Shown: positions 50,791 to 61,293, counted from the stretch's first letter. The stretch is DNA of 64,000 nt from JALYUA01 sp038239305 (GCA_038239305.1 JBBSEW010000012.1:1-64000); one strand, 5' to 3'. The notes: generated by a model from the letters alone, not told the origin. Program-made: numbers and translations.

Positions 50791-52470
50791 TTGACTTCGG
50801 ATCCTCTCCCGGCTCTGGAGATCGGACGGCGGTCGCGGCCTTCGGACGGCCGGACCGTGGCGGCGATTGCGCGCCTGGCGGCGTCTCCTCCCCGCGACCC
50901 CGAAGCGATCATCCGCCTCCACGAGGCGCTCCTCTTTCACGTCGCCTATCCGGAAAACGCGCAGGTCCATCGGCGCGCCGGGGAGTTGCTCGCGCGCTTT
51001 CCGCGGATCATCCGCCGGCTCGCCGCCGAAACGGGCGATCTCTCCGCGTTCGACCGGCCGGAGACGGCGGGCGTCGGGGGAACGGAAATCGCCACGACCT
51101 TCACGTTCGACTTCCTGCGGTTCCTGGTGCGGCGGCATCCCGAGAGCGTTCGCGTGGACTGGGACGCGTTCGATCGGGAGGACCGGCTCGGAGCGACTTT
51201 TCCGCGCATCGTTCCGCTGCTCGAGGAGGAGGCTCTCGCCGACGCCAACGTTCCCTACCGCGAATGGATCGACGCGGCGCGAGGGAGGCGCCGGGAGATC
51301 GCCTGGATCGTGAAACGCTTCGAGTCGTTGCCTCTCGCAGACGGCGAGCGCGCGGAGCTGTTCGACGGAATGGGTCTGCCGGTCGTCTGGAACCTGTCGG
51401 GCCCGGAGTCGCGGACCCTCGCGCGAGCGCCGGAGCGGGCGCTGTACGCGCATCCCGAACCGCTGCTCGCGCGCCGCGACGTCGACCTGTCGCGGACCCT
51501 TGCATCGGGGCCTCTGCGCCTGCGGCGTCTCTCGCCGCTCGAGGCCGGCCGCCGCCTGGATTTCGCCCGGGACGCGACGGGCGTGCGTTACCGGGAGTTG
51601 TACGGCTTCACCTATGGGGATTCGTCGACGGCGCTCGCGACGCACGCCGGCCGCGGCCTCGAGCTGACGCTCATGGGACTTCCGCCCGAGCGCCGGCTCC
51701 CGCTGCGCGCCGGCTACGCCGCGTTCGCCACGAAGAACGGAGTCCCCGTCGCCTATGTCGAGGGGCTCGCCCTGTTCGACCGGATCGAAGTGGGCTTCAA
51801 CGTCTACTACACGTTTCGCGAAGGCGAATCCGCGTGGATCTACGCGACGATCCTGAAGCTCTTCTATGAGGCGCTCGGCGTGACGTCGTTCTCCGTCGAC
51901 CCGTACCAGATCGGGTACGAGAACGAAGAGGCGATCGGCTCCGGCGCATTCTGGTTCTACCGGAAGCTCGGGTTTCAGTCGACGTCCGCGGCGCTGCGCC
52001 GCGCGATCGCGCGCGAGGAGGAGACGCTGGCACAGGACGCGAACCGCCGCACGCCTTCCCGGTTGTTGCGCCGGTTTGCCGAGCACGGGATGATCTTCGA
52101 CGCGGCGGGACGATTCGCCGACTGGGAGAAGTTCCATGTCCGGCGCATCGGTCTCGCCGTCGGCCGGCGGACAGCGTCGAAGTTCGGCGGCGACGCGGCC
52201 GCCGCGCGCGCGAGCGCCGTCGACCGGGTGGCGAAGTCGCTGCGCATCGCTCCGCCCGGGCCGTCCGCCGCGGGCCGCCGGGCGTTCGAGAGCCTGGCCC
52301 TCGTGCTCGACCTCCTGCCCGGCCTGCCGCGCTGGAGCCGAGAGGAGAAGGCTCTAGCCGCGAAAATCCTCCGCGCCAAGGGCTCACGAGACGAGACGGC
52401 GTATCTGCGGCTCATGCGCCGGCACGGACGGATGCGAGCGGGGATGGTGAAGTTGGGCGGGGGCGGGTGA
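50791..52470 (+). CDS. Unknown 559-aa protein with GNAT-like C-terminal half
   Basis: I do not recognise the whole protein. The first 220 residues are alpha-helical and Arg/Glu-rich (FLRFLVRRHPESVRVDWDAF). From about residue 245 the sequence has features of an acyltransferase-like GNAT fold: a long beta-strand region ending in VAYVEGLALFDRIEVGFNVYYTF and then FWFYRKLGFQS, the alpha-4 signature of N-acetyltransferases. A helical, basic C-terminus follows. No signal peptide or membrane segment. TTG at 50791 is proposed from the CATAAT box and avoids overlap with sppA. It stands alone and divergent from sppA. Function unknown. Confidence 0.68.
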   Translation: MTSDPLPALEIGRRSRPSDGRTVAAIARLAASPPRDPEAIIRLHEALLFHVAYPENAQVHRRAGELLARFPRIIRRLAAETGDLSAFDRPETAGVGGTEIATTFTFDFLRFLVRRHPESVRVDWDAFDREDRLGATFPRIVPLLEEEALADANVPYREWIDAARGRRREIAWIVKRFESLPLADGERAELFDGMGLPVVWNLSGPESRTLARAPERALYAHPEPLLARRDVDLSRTLASGPLRLRRLSPLEAGRRLDFARDATGVRYRELYGFTYGDSSTALATHAGRGLELTLMGLPPERRLPLRAGYAAFATKNGVPVAYVEGLALFDRIEVGFNVYYTFREGESAWIYATILKLFYEALGVTSFSVDPYQIGYENEEAIGSGAFWFYRKLGFQSTSAALRRAIAREEETLAQDANRRTPSRLLRRFAEHGMIFDAAGRFADWEKFHVRRIGLAVGRRTASKFGGDAAAARASAVDRVAKSLRIAPPGPSAAGRRAFESLALVLDLLPGLPRWSREEKALAAKILRAKGSRDETAYLRLMRRHGRMRAGMVKLGGGG

Positions 52471-52559
52471 TCGGTCGTGAGTCTGGAGAGGTGAGTTTGA
52501 ATATCCGAGTGAGGTCGGGGTAACGGACAAGTCGGCGCGGAGCTCAGAACTTCAAGACC

Positions 52560-52629
52560 CGGAACTCGGAACTCAGAAGTCAGAAGTCAGAAGTCAGAAC
52601 TCAGAACCCAGAACCCAGAACTCGGAATT
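52560..52629 (+). repeat. CAGAAGT/CAGAACC heptamer array
   Basis: Ten contiguous 7-base units (CGGAACT x2, CAGAAGT x3, CAGAACT, CAGAACC x2, CAGAACT, CGGAATT), in the convergent gap before the E1 beta gene end. Confidence 0.9.
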
Positions 52630-52642
52630 TAAGGCCCTTCCC

Positions 52643-53623
52643 TTAATACGCCACCAACGCCCTCGCCGCCCGGCAAACCTTCTCCGCGTTCGGAAGCGTG
52701 AACTGTTCGAGCGGCGGCGAGAAGGGCACGGGCGTGTCCGGCGACGTGACGCGGACGAGCGGGCCGTCCAGGTACTCGAAGCACCGTTCCGCGAGTACCG
52801 CGGCAATCTCCGCGCCGATGCCTCCGGTGCGCGTGGCCTCGTGGAGGAGGATCGCCTTGCTGGTCTTCCCGACCGATGCGAGGATCGTCTCTTCGTCGAG
52901 GGGAAAGAGGGTCCGAAGGTCCACGACCTCCGCGTCGATGCCTTCGGACTCCAGAGTGCCGGCCGCCTCCATCGCGACCCACACCATGGCGCCGTACGTG
53001 AGGATCGAAAGGTCGCGCCCGGGACGCCGCACGGCGGCTTGCCCGATCGGCACCGTCCAGTCACCCGGCGGCAGGACTTCCTTGACCCGCCGGTAGAGGT
53101 ACTTGTGCTCGAAGAAAATGACCGGATCGTCGTCGCGAATGGCGGACTTCAGAAGACCTTTCGCGTCGTAGGCCGTCGAGGGCTGCACGATCTTGAGCCC
53201 CGGTGTGTGGGCGAAGTATGCCTCGGGGTTCTGCGAGTGGAACGGGCCGCCGTGGACTCCGCCGCCGGCCGGTCCGCGCACGACGAGAGGCACGCCGACG
53301 CCCGTGCGGTAGCGTGACTTGGCGGCGAAGTTGGTGATCATGTCGAAGGCGCACGACGCGAAGTCCGCGAACTGCAGCTCGGCGATCGGCCGCATTCCCA
53401 TCATCGCGGCGCCCACGGCCGCGCCCACGATCGCCGTCTCCGAGATGGGCGTGTCGATGACCCGCTCTTCCCCGAAACGCCCGAGGAGCCCGTCCGTGAC
53501 CTTGAACGCGCCTCCATAAGCTCCGATGTCCTCGCCGAGGATGAACACACGCTCGTCGCGCTCCATCTCTTCGAGGATGGCCTCGCGAATCGCGTCGACG
53601 TAAGAGGTCTCCGGTCCGTTCAC
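52643..53623 (-). CDS. 2-oxoacid dehydrogenase E1 beta subunit
   Basis: A 326-residue TPP-dependent E1 beta. It has YVDAIREAILEEMERDERVF and the TPP-contacting GEDIGAYGGAFKVT, then TPISETAIVGAAVGAAMMGMRPIAE, HSQNPEAYFAHTPGLKIV (with the catalytic-channel histidine), and a C-terminal domain with LHEATRTGGIGAEIAA. It decarboxylates pyruvate or a branched-chain 2-oxoacid with the alpha subunit and E2. GTG at 53623 overlaps the alpha-subunit TGA (GTGA). No E3 gene is in the window. Confidence 0.93.
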   Translation of the reverse strand: MNGPETSYVDAIREAILEEMERDERVFILGEDIGAYGGAFKVTDGLLGRFGEERVIDTPISETAIVGAAVGAAMMGMRPIAELQFADFASCAFDMITNFAAKSRYRTGVGVPLVVRGPAGGGVHGGPFHSQNPEAYFAHTPGLKIVQPSTAYDAKGLLKSAIRDDDPVIFFEHKYLYRRVKEVLPPGDWTVPIGQAAVRRPGRDLSILTYGAMVWVAMEAAGTLESEGIDAEVVDLRTLFPLDEETILASVGKTSKAILLHEATRTGGIGAEIAAVLAERCFEYLDGPLVRVTSPDTPVPFSPPLEQFTLPNAEKVCRAARALVAY

Positions 53624-54627
53624 CAGCGCCTCCGGAGAAACGCGGGCTCCGACTCGACGGACCCGGCCGCGTAGACCCCGTCGAGCGCGGCCTCGGGCAA
53701 GGGGAAGGGGCTCTCTTCGACGGCGCGCGCGTCCGCCTCCACGCGGGCGGAGAGGTCGGCGTCGATCGTGGCGAGCGCGTCGGGGGATGCGACGCCCGTC
53801 GCGAGGAGCTGCTTCGCGTAGCGATCGAGGGGATCGCGCGCGGACCATTCGGCGAGCTCTCCCGGCGGCACGTAGGACTGCGCGTCGTGCTCGGCGTGCC
53901 CCTTCATCCGATACGTCCGGCATTCGAGGAGGGTCGGGCCCTCGCCCTCGCGCGCTCGATCAATGGCGAGCCGCGCGGCCTCGTACACCGCGAGGACGTC
54001 GTTGCCGTCCACGGTCACGCCGGGTATGCCGTACGCCACCGCCTTGTCGGCCAGGCATTTCGCGGCGGTCTGCTTGTGAAACGGTGTGGAGTAGGCCCAG
54101 CCGTTATTTTCGGCGACGACGACGAGCGGCAGCTTCTGAACCGCGGCGAAATTGAGGCCCTCGTGGAACGCCCCCGTCGAGGTAGCGCCGTCGCCGACGT
54201 AGGTCAGCGCAACGATCCGCTTCTTCTGAAGCCGCGCTCCGAGCGCGATGCCCGCCATGACGGGGACGAGCGCGCCGAGCATCGAGATCGCCGACACGAC
54301 CCCGCGCTCGGGGGAGCCGAAGTGGAGGTTGCAGTCCTTGCCGCCCGACGGGGAGCTCGCCCGCGCCATGTGCTGCGCCAGAATGTCCCGCGGCGAGAAT
54401 CCCATGACGAGGACGGACCCGAGGTTGCGGATGAGAGGACCGAGGATGTCCCCCTTCGTGAGTGCGTATGCCGTTCCCACGGAAGTCGCTTCCTGCCCGA
54501 GCGAACGATAAAGGCCGCCCACGACCTTCCCCTGCCGGTAGAGGTTGACGAGCTTTTCTTCGAGGACGCGGTTCAACCGCAGAAACCGGTACAGCTCGAT
54601 CTTCTGCTCTCGCGACAAATCCGTCAT
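53620..54627 (-). CDS. 2-oxoacid dehydrogenase E1 alpha subunit
   Basis: A 335-residue E1 alpha. TPP-binding motif GDGATSTGAFHEGLNFAAVQ (145-164) ending in VVAENNGWAYSTP; RTYRMKGHAEHDAQSYVP carries the conserved phosphorylation-loop residues. It forms alpha2beta2 with the coupled beta subunit. Nearest functional types are pyruvate, acetoin and branched-chain dehydrogenases; the neighbouring isobutyryl-type mutase tilts toward branched-chain substrates. The ATG is 12 bases after a consensus TATAAT. Confidence 0.92.
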   Translation of the reverse strand: MTDLSREQKIELYRFLRLNRVLEEKLVNLYRQGKVVGGLYRSLGQEATSVGTAYALTKGDILGPLIRNLGSVLVMGFSPRDILAQHMARASSPSGGKDCNLHFGSPERGVVSAISMLGALVPVMAGIALGARLQKKRIVALTYVGDGATSTGAFHEGLNFAAVQKLPLVVVAENNGWAYSTPFHKQTAAKCLADKAVAYGIPGVTVDGNDVLAVYEAARLAIDRAREGEGPTLLECRTYRMKGHAEHDAQSYVPPGELAEWSARDPLDRYAKQLLATGVASPDALATIDADLSARVEADARAVEESPFPLPEAALDGVYAAGSVESEPAFLRRRW

Positions 54628-54639
54628 GGCGAGCGCCGA

Positions 54640-54645
54640 ATTATA
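54640..54645 (-). promoter_or_regulatory. Consensus -10 box TATAAT
   Basis: TATAAT 12 bases before the E1 alpha ATG at 54627; with the usual initiation distance the leader would be about five bases. No Shine-Dalgarno fits. Confidence 0.6.
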
Positions 54646-54763
54646 GCTTCGCGACGAGTCGAATCCACCGCGGGCGCGCCGGAAGCGTCTTCGAAGAAAG
54701 AGCTTCCATTGCTCGAACCGGTCAAAGCTCCCGGAAGTCCGCGGGGATAGCCGTCCCCCGGCT

Positions 54764-55195
54764 CTAGGATGAGGGCGTCGTTGTCGTCGGAGGTTCGGCC
54801 GCCGGGGTGGTATCCGAGCCGGTCGACGAAGGCGAGGGTGAGGGCGAGGGCAGAGCCGCGTTACCGGCGGCATCGGTCGGGACGGGAGCGAGGAGCGGGT
54901 TGATCGTCATGTTGTCGACGACGTCCTTGACGCCCTCGCTCGTGCGGGCGAGTCCCTCGGCCCGTTTCCGTTCGGCGTCGCTGGCGGCGGCGCCTGTCAG
55001 CGTCACGACGCCCTTCTTCGTGTCGACCTGCATCATCTTTCCCGTCAGGTTGCGGTCGGAGTCGATCTTCGCCTTGATCTCGGTCGTGATCTCCGCGTCC
55101 GCGCGGGCGCAGGCGACCGAGACGGCGACGAGCACCAGGGCGGCGGCGGCCGCAACAGCCACAACCCGGAATCTTCCCAACGGTTTCAGAGCCAT
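54764..55195 (-). CDS. BON-domain exported protein
   Basis: A 143-residue protein with an N-terminal hydrophobic signal (FRVVAVAAAAALVLVAVSVA), one BON domain (about 35-100: TTEIKAKIDSDRNLTGKMMQ, GVVTLTGAAASDAERKRAEG, GVKDVVDNMTI) and a disordered Pro/Ser/Thr tail. The mature region would be periplasmic, where BON domains bind phospholipids or envelope components. SVACA is not a clean lipobox. AGAGGAG before the ATG is a good Shine-Dalgarno. Divergent from the mutase gene. Confidence 0.88.
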   Translation of the reverse strand: MALKPLGRFRVVAVAAAAALVLVAVSVACARADAEITTEIKAKIDSDRNLTGKMMQVDTKKGVVTLTGAAASDAERKRAEGLARTSEGVKDVVDNMTINPLLAPVPTDAAGNAALPSPSPSPSSTGSDTTPAAEPPTTTTPSS

Positions 55196-55349
55196 GCGTT
55201 CGCTCCTCTTGCCTTGGCGCGGTCGCGCCGGACTGGATACAGCACCCGGGGGAGGTGGTCGCCCCCCGGTGGTGCCGGAAATCGGTGTGCAGATTCCATG
55301 CCTTCGAAAGGGCTCGCGACGCCCTCATGGGTTGGGTCTGGCGCTTTGT

Positions 55350-55355
55350 TATCCT
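55350..55355 (+). promoter_or_regulatory. -10-like box TATCCT, leaderless
   Basis: TATCCT six bases before the mutase ATG at 55362; no ribosome site between. Confidence 0.5.
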
Positions 55356-55361
55356 CGGTTC

Positions 55362-57059
<1,698 letters not shown>

Positions 57060-57132
57060 CGTCGCCTTCGCCGCGCGGTTGAGTCGGGCTCGGGATTCAG
57101 CGCGGTGCGCGGAGGTCCTTCGGGGCGAGAGT

Positions 57133-57240
57133 TGCTCGGCTCGGCCGGATGCGGCCTCGACCGAGCGCACTGAGGCTGGCTCCGGCTCCCGCACCGGGAG
57201 GCTCCTCCTTCCCTTCGGTCAGGAGACTCCTCCCGTTGCG
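57133..57240 (+). repeat. Dispersed ~105-base module, copy 2
   Basis: Counterpart of 8302-8405 in the same orientation, differing by a few substitutions and small indels. Confidence 0.75.
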
Positions 57241-57284
57241 AGCTGTTGAATCGGCGCAGCTCGTTGGTTCTCTCCGCGCCTTCC

Positions 57285-57305
57285 CCCTCTCCCGGCGGGA
57301 GAGGG
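57285..57305. repeat. REP-like perfect hairpin, copy 3
   Basis: CCCTCTCCC and GGGAGAGGG arms with GGC loop, followed by TTGGGGTGAGGGG. Confidence 0.8.
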
Positions 57306-57396
57306 TTGGGGTGAGGGGGCACCCGGTTTTCCCACTGGATCACGCGATCACCCGCTTCGCCCGTCTCGATTTTCCGCTGGTTCGGTAGTTCGATTG

Positions 57397-57431
57397 ATCG
57401 CGAGATCATGAGATCGCGAGATCGCGAGATT
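57397..57431 (+). repeat. ATCGCGAG octamer array, copy 2
   Basis: Identical over the array to 8664-8698 (four units plus ATT), including the variant second unit ATCATGAG. Confidence 0.8.
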
Positions 57432-57483
57432 CGCCATCGCAGGCCGACACCCGCTCCCGGCCCCAGACCCGTTGATCTCATGA

Positions 57484-57489
57484 GAAAAT
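57484..57489 (+). promoter_or_regulatory. -10-like box GAAAAT, leaderless
   Basis: GAAAAT eight bases before ATG 57498. An in-frame ATG at 57480 would lie upstream of the box. Confidence 0.4.
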
Positions 57490-57497
57490 GGGTTCCT

Positions 57498-58715
57498 ATG
57501 GCTGAATTTCCTTCCCCCTTTTCGAGCATCGAGGAAGCCGTTGTGGACCTTCGCGCGGGCAAGTTCGTCGTGGTCGTCGACGACGAGGACCGTGAGAACG
57601 AGGGCGACCTCGTCATTGCCGCGGAAAAGGTCACGCCCCAGTCGATCAATTTCATGGCGCGGGAAGGGCGCGGTCTCATCTGCCTGGCGCTGACCGAGGA
57701 GCGGTGCGAGGAGCTCGGGCTTCCGCCCATGGTCGAGGACAACACCTCGAATTTCGGCACGGCGTTTACGGTCTCGATCGAGGCGCGGGGCCGCACGACG
57801 ACCGGAATCTCGGCCGCCGACCGCGCGGCGACGGTTCTCGCGGCCGTGGATCCGAAGACGAAACCGGCGGATCTCGCCCGGCCGGGTCACATGTTCCCCC
57901 TGCGGGCCCAGAAGGGCGGGGTCTTGAAACGCGCCGGCCAGACGGAAGCCTCGGTCGATCTCGCCCGCATCGCCGGACTGAATCCTTCCGCCGTGATCTG
58001 CGAGGTCATGAACGAGGACGGCACGATGGCCCGCGTTCCGGACCTGGCCGTTTTCTGCGCGAAGCACGCGATCCGCATGGTCACCGTCGCCGATCTGATC
58101 CGCCACCGCATGCAGAACGAGCGGCTCGTCCACCGCATCGCGTCGCCTCATCTCCCGACGACCTTCGGCGAGTTCCGGCTCCACGCCTATCGAAGCAGCG
58201 TCACCTCGGAAGAGCACGTGGCGCTCGTTCACGGCGACATCTCCGAGGACGAGCCCGTCCTGGTCCGGGTCCACTCGCAGTGCCTGACCGGAGACGTGTT
58301 CGGCTCCTCGCGCTGCGACTGCGGCGCGCAGCTCGCGCTCGCGATGGAGAAGATCGTCGAGGAAGGGAAGGGTGTATTCCTCTACCTTCTCCAGGAGGGC
58401 CGCGGGATCGGCCTCCTCAACAAGCTGAAGGCGTACGAGCTCCAGGACCAGGGGCACGACACCGTTTCCGCCAACGAGAAGCTCGGGTTTCCGCCCGACA
58501 TTCGCAACTACGGCGTGGGCTCTCAGATCCTGCGCGACCTCGGCGTGCGGAAGATCCGGCTGATGACGAACAATCCCTCGAAGTACGTCGCCATCGGAGG
58601 CTTCGGGCTCGAGATCGTCGAGCGGGTGTCCCTCGAGATCGGCCCCACCGACCGTTCGCGCAAGTACCTCGAGGCGAAGAAGAACAAGATGGGGCATCTG
58701 TTGAAGATGGTGTGA
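57498..58715 (+). CDS. ribBA: Bifunctional DHBP synthase / GTP cyclohydrolase II (RibBA)
   Basis: A 405-residue riboflavin biosynthesis enzyme. The N-terminal DHBP synthase (about 1-205) has the acidic metal site DDEDRENEGDL and the ribulose-phosphate loop in GRTTTGISAADRAATV, with RPGHMFPL. The C-terminal GTP cyclohydrolase II (about 210-405) has the zinc cysteines in CLTGDVFGSSRCDCGAQL and YLLQEGRGIGLLNKL. It supplies both precursors of lumazine. The start is ATG 57498 (MAEFPSPF) or 57480; the leaderless-type box favours 57498. No other rib genes or FMN riboswitch are seen nearby. Confidence 0.93.
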   Translation: MAEFPSPFSSIEEAVVDLRAGKFVVVVDDEDRENEGDLVIAAEKVTPQSINFMAREGRGLICLALTEERCEELGLPPMVEDNTSNFGTAFTVSIEARGRTTTGISAADRAATVLAAVDPKTKPADLARPGHMFPLRAQKGGVLKRAGQTEASVDLARIAGLNPSAVICEVMNEDGTMARVPDLAVFCAKHAIRMVTVADLIRHRMQNERLVHRIASPHLPTTFGEFRLHAYRSSVTSEEHVALVHGDISEDEPVLVRVHSQCLTGDVFGSSRCDCGAQLALAMEKIVEEGKGVFLYLLQEGRGIGLLNKLKAYELQDQGHDTVSANEKLGFPPDIRNYGVGSQILRDLGVRKIRLMTNNPSKYVAIGGFGLEIVERVSLEIGPTDRSRKYLEAKKNKMGHLLKMV

Positions 58716-58940
58716 AGCGAGCTGTCGGCTTTCCGCTCTCCACTGTCGGACATCCGCTGGCCGATCACGGAGTACGGTGAGGTTCGCCTCGCTTCTCACC
58801 CGACTTCGGTTCAACCCGCTCCCCGCCTCCACCTCGAAGCCGTAGACTCCCGAGCGGCAATTGGAAACAGCAACGAACAACAGATAGCGCGAAGCGGATG
58901 GCCGGCGGCGGACGGCTCACGCTATCCAACCGGAGGTCCC

Positions 58941-59789
58941 ATGGCCCCCAAGCTCTTCGACGTCTCGGCGTCGTCACCGAATCCCGGACCCCGCGCCCGC
59001 GTGCTCGCCATCGTGGTCGCGCTCGTCGTCCTGTTCCTGATCGGAAATCCCGTCAAGGTGATCCCGGCGGGTCACGTGGGCGTGAAGAACTTCTTCGGGA
59101 ACGTATCCTCGGATGTCCTGCCGCCGGGGGCCCACGTCGTGTTTCCGTTCACGCGAGTGATCCCGTTCTCGGTCCAGACGCAGGAGATGAAAGAGAACGC
59201 GGAGGTGCCATCCCAGGAGGGGCTCACCATGGACCTCGAGTGCTCCCTGCTGTATCGCCTCGATCCCACGAAGGCGGCGGAGCTCTATAAGACCGTCGGA
59301 TCGGACTATCCTCACATCGTTGTCGAGCCGCAGATCCGTTCGGCTCTCCGCGAGGTGACGGCGTCCTACGAGGCGAAGGCTCTTTATTCGGCGCAGCGGG
59401 AAAAGATCGCGACGGAAATCTTCGCGCTGTTCAACCAGATGTCGCGGGACCGGGGGATCATCGCGGACGCCGTCCTCCTCCGGAAGATCGGCCTCCCTCC
59501 CGTCGTCGCCAACGCCATCCAGGAAAAGCTGAAACGCGAGCAGGAAGCGGAGCAGATGAAGTTCGTGCTGCAGAAGGAACAGCAGGAAGCGGAGCGCAAG
59601 CGCATCGAGGCGCAGGGCATCGCCGACTTCCAGAAGATCGTCGCGTCGGGAATCTCGGCGCAGCTTCTCGAGTGGAAGGGCATCGAGGCGACCGAAAAGC
59701 TCGCCATGTCGCCGAACACGAAGGTCGTCGTGATCGGAAATCCGAAATCCGGATTGCCGATCATTCTCGGCAACGACACGACGAAATAG
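58941..59789 (+). CDS. SPFH/prohibitin-family membrane protein
   Basis: A 282-residue protein with one N-terminal transmembrane helix (about 22-41, VLAIVVALVVLFLIGNPVKV), an SPFH/band-7 domain (KVIPAGHVGVKNFFGNV ... VVEPQIRSALREVTASYEAK), and a long coiled coil (about 195-245, EKLKREQEAEQMKFVLQKEQ). It resembles prohibitin/HflC-like proteins that form membrane-associated rings and scaffold proteases or microdomains. No NfeD or FtsH partner is next to it. GGAGG lies before the ATG. Confidence 0.9.
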   Translation: MAPKLFDVSASSPNPGPRARVLAIVVALVVLFLIGNPVKVIPAGHVGVKNFFGNVSSDVLPPGAHVVFPFTRVIPFSVQTQEMKENAEVPSQEGLTMDLECSLLYRLDPTKAAELYKTVGSDYPHIVVEPQIRSALREVTASYEAKALYSAQREKIATEIFALFNQMSRDRGIIADAVLLRKIGLPPVVANAIQEKLKREQEAEQMKFVLQKEQQEAERKRIEAQGIADFQKIVASGISAQLLEWKGIEATEKLAMSPNTKVVVIGNPKSGLPIILGNDTTK

Positions 59790-59950
59790 AAACGAACTGT
59801 TCGTTTTCCGCTGCCCAGCTCTCCGATCGAGAGCGACTCCGCGACCAGGGAATGCCTGGAAATCGTGTCGCCGGCCCCCGTCGCCGCGGCTCGACGTCCG
59901 GGGGCGGCGGACCCGAGCCGGGAGCGGCGAACGGACAACAGGCACGAAGC

Positions 59951-59992
59951 GACGGACGACGGATGACGAACGACGAACGACGGACGACGGAC
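59951..59992 (+). repeat. GACGGAC/GACGAAC heptamer array
   Basis: Six contiguous 7-base units: GACGGAC, GACGGAT, GACGAAC x2, GACGGAC x2. Confidence 0.9.
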
Positions 59993-60016
59993 AGAACCAT
60001 GCGCCGGCTGCCCGCC

Positions 60017-60051
60017 GACAACGGACAGCCGACAGAGGACAGCGGAGAGCG
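60017..60051 (+). repeat. GACAGCC-type heptamer array
   Basis: Five contiguous 7-base units: GACAACG, GACAGCC, GACAGAG, GACAGCG, GAGAGCG. Confidence 0.8.
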
Positions 60052-60081
60052 AACGGCTGAGGCTCCTCTTTCAAGCCCTGC

Positions 60082-60087
60082 TAGCAT
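60082..60087 (+). promoter_or_regulatory. -10-like box TAGCAT, leaderless
   Basis: TAGCAT six bases before the mobA ATG at 60094, heading the molybdenum-cofactor operon. Confidence 0.5.
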
Positions 60088-60093
60088 CGCGCC

Positions 60094-60684
60094 ATGACCC
60101 TGGACATTCCGGCGGCCGTTCTCGCGGGTGGAGCTTCGAAGCGCATGGGCGTCCCGAAGGCCACGCTGCCGTACGGCCGGGGGACGCTCGCCGGGCACCA
60201 GGTCGAGCGTCTCGCGGCGGTCTTCCGGGAGGTCTGGCTCGTCGTGCGGGAAGTACCCGACTATTCTCCGGTCCCCGCCCGCCTGCTCTTCGACTCGGAT
60301 CCCGAACGTTCCGCGATGTCGGGCCTCCTGCGCGCGCTCGAAGAGTGCGAGGATCGCGTGTTCGTTCTCGCCGTCGATCTGCCGCTCGTTCCGGATCCGG
60401 TCCTGCGCGCGATCGCGCAGAGAGGGCTCGAGTCGCCGGCCAGCGCCGTTCTCCCCGAGACCGCCGGTGAGCTGCAGCCTCTCGCGGGAGTCTGGAGTCG
60501 CGAGGCTCTCCCTGAGGCGAGACGCCGGGCGGAGAAGGGCGAGCGTTCCCTTCGGGCTCTGGCCGACGCGGTCGGCGCCGAGCACTTCCCGGAGAACGCG
60601 TGGCGCCGCCTCGACCCGTCTGGAAACGCGTTCTCGAACCTGAACACGATCGAGGACTGGGTCGTGGCCCGGGAGCGGGCGTGA
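60094..60684 (+). CDS. mobA: Molybdenum cofactor guanylyltransferase MobA
   Basis: A 196-residue nucleotidyltransferase that joins GMP to molybdopterin. The N-terminal VLAGGASKRMGVPKATLPYG is the LAGGxSxRMGxxK signature; VFVLAVDLPLV holds the metal aspartate (VDxP) and PLAGVWSREAL is the QPLxGxY-like block. First gene of the operon mobA-moaC-moaB-namZ/mobB; its TGA overlaps the moaC GTG. Confidence 0.92.
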   Translation: MTLDIPAAVLAGGASKRMGVPKATLPYGRGTLAGHQVERLAAVFREVWLVVREVPDYSPVPARLLFDSDPERSAMSGLLRALEECEDRVFVLAVDLPLVPDPVLRAIAQRGLESPASAVLPETAGELQPLAGVWSREALPEARRRAEKGERSLRALADAVGAEHFPENAWRRLDPSGNAFSNLNTIEDWVVARERA

Positions 60685-61247
60685 GCGACCGGCAGGACGC
60701 TCCCGGCCCGCCGCCGAAGGGGCCCCGTCGCCCGCGAGCGGCGACGCCGCGCCGCGGAAGCGTGTTGCACCTCGATGCGCGCGGCCGGGCTCGCATGGTG
60801 GACGTCGGAGGAAAGCCGACGACCCGCCGCACGGCGGTCGCGCGGGGCACCGTCCGGCTGAATGCCGCCGCGTTCGCCGCGCTGTCGCAGGGAAAACTTT
60901 CGAAAGGCGACGCGCTCGCCGTCGCCCGCCTCGCCGGAATCCTCGCCGCCAAGCGCACATCGGAGATCGTGCCGCTCGCTCACCCGATCGCCCTGGACGC
61001 CGTGTCCGTCGAGTGTGACCTCGATCCGAAGACGCGGTCGGTCGTGGTCACCGCTACGGCGTCCACCGCCGCCCGGACGGGAGTCGAGATGGAAGCCCTC
61101 ACCGCCGTCGCGGGCGCCTGCCTCGCGCTCTACGACATGGCGAAGGCGATCGACCGCTCGATCACCATCGCGGAGATCGTTCTGCTCGAAAAGAGGGGCG
61201 GGCGCTCCGGGATCTATCGCCGCCCGCGCTCGGCCTCCCGTTCCTGA
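60681..61247 (+). CDS. moaC: Cyclic pyranopterin monophosphate synthase MoaC
   Basis: A 188-residue MoaC. It has MVDVGGKPTTRRTAVARGTV, the active-site KRTSEIVPLAHPI (Lys and His) and RTGVEMEALTAVAGACLALYD followed by MAKAID. It makes cyclic pyranopterin monophosphate with MoaA, which is not in the window. GTG at 60681 overlaps the mobA stop (GTGA). A 30-residue basic/proline N-terminal extension precedes the core. Confidence 0.93.
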   Translation: MSDRQDAPGPPPKGPRRPRAATPRRGSVLHLDARGRARMVDVGGKPTTRRTAVARGTVRLNAAAFAALSQGKLSKGDALAVARLAGILAAKRTSEIVPLAHPIALDAVSVECDLDPKTRSVVVTATASTAARTGVEMEALTAVAGACLALYDMAKAIDRSITIAEIVLLEKRGGRSGIYRRPRSASRS

Positions 61248-61280
61248 TCGGCTCCGGATTAAGCTTCCGTCGTCGCGTGG

Positions 61281-61286
61281 GAAAAT
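61281..61286 (+). promoter_or_regulatory. -10-like box GAAAAT, leaderless
   Basis: GAAAAT seven bases before ATG 61294; an in-frame ATG at 61285 overlaps the box. It could be an internal promoter for moaB. Confidence 0.35.
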
Positions 61287-61293
61287 GACTTCG

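Larger units (their letters stand above)
57060..57497. other. 438-base repeat-rich intergenic region
   Basis: No credible gene. It contains the dispersed module (57133-57240), the perfect hairpin (57285-57305) and the octamer array (57397-57431), in the same order as at 8.3-8.7 kb, then the ribBA promoter-like box. Confidence 0.8.
59790..60093. other. 304-base intergenic region with heptamer arrays
   Basis: No gene supported. It holds two heptamer arrays (59951-59992 and 60017-60051) and the mobA promoter-like box at 60082-60087. Confidence 0.8.

Noticed and set aside
52560..52629. Heptamer arrays as CRISPR
   Set aside because: Units are contiguous 7-mers with no spacers and no cas genes are present.
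57130..57194. Short peptides beginning MREPEPA on the minus strand in both copies of the dispersed module (also near 8358)
   Set aside because: Similarity is explained by the DNA repeat itself; no ribosome site or promoter, and the frames diverge beyond the module.
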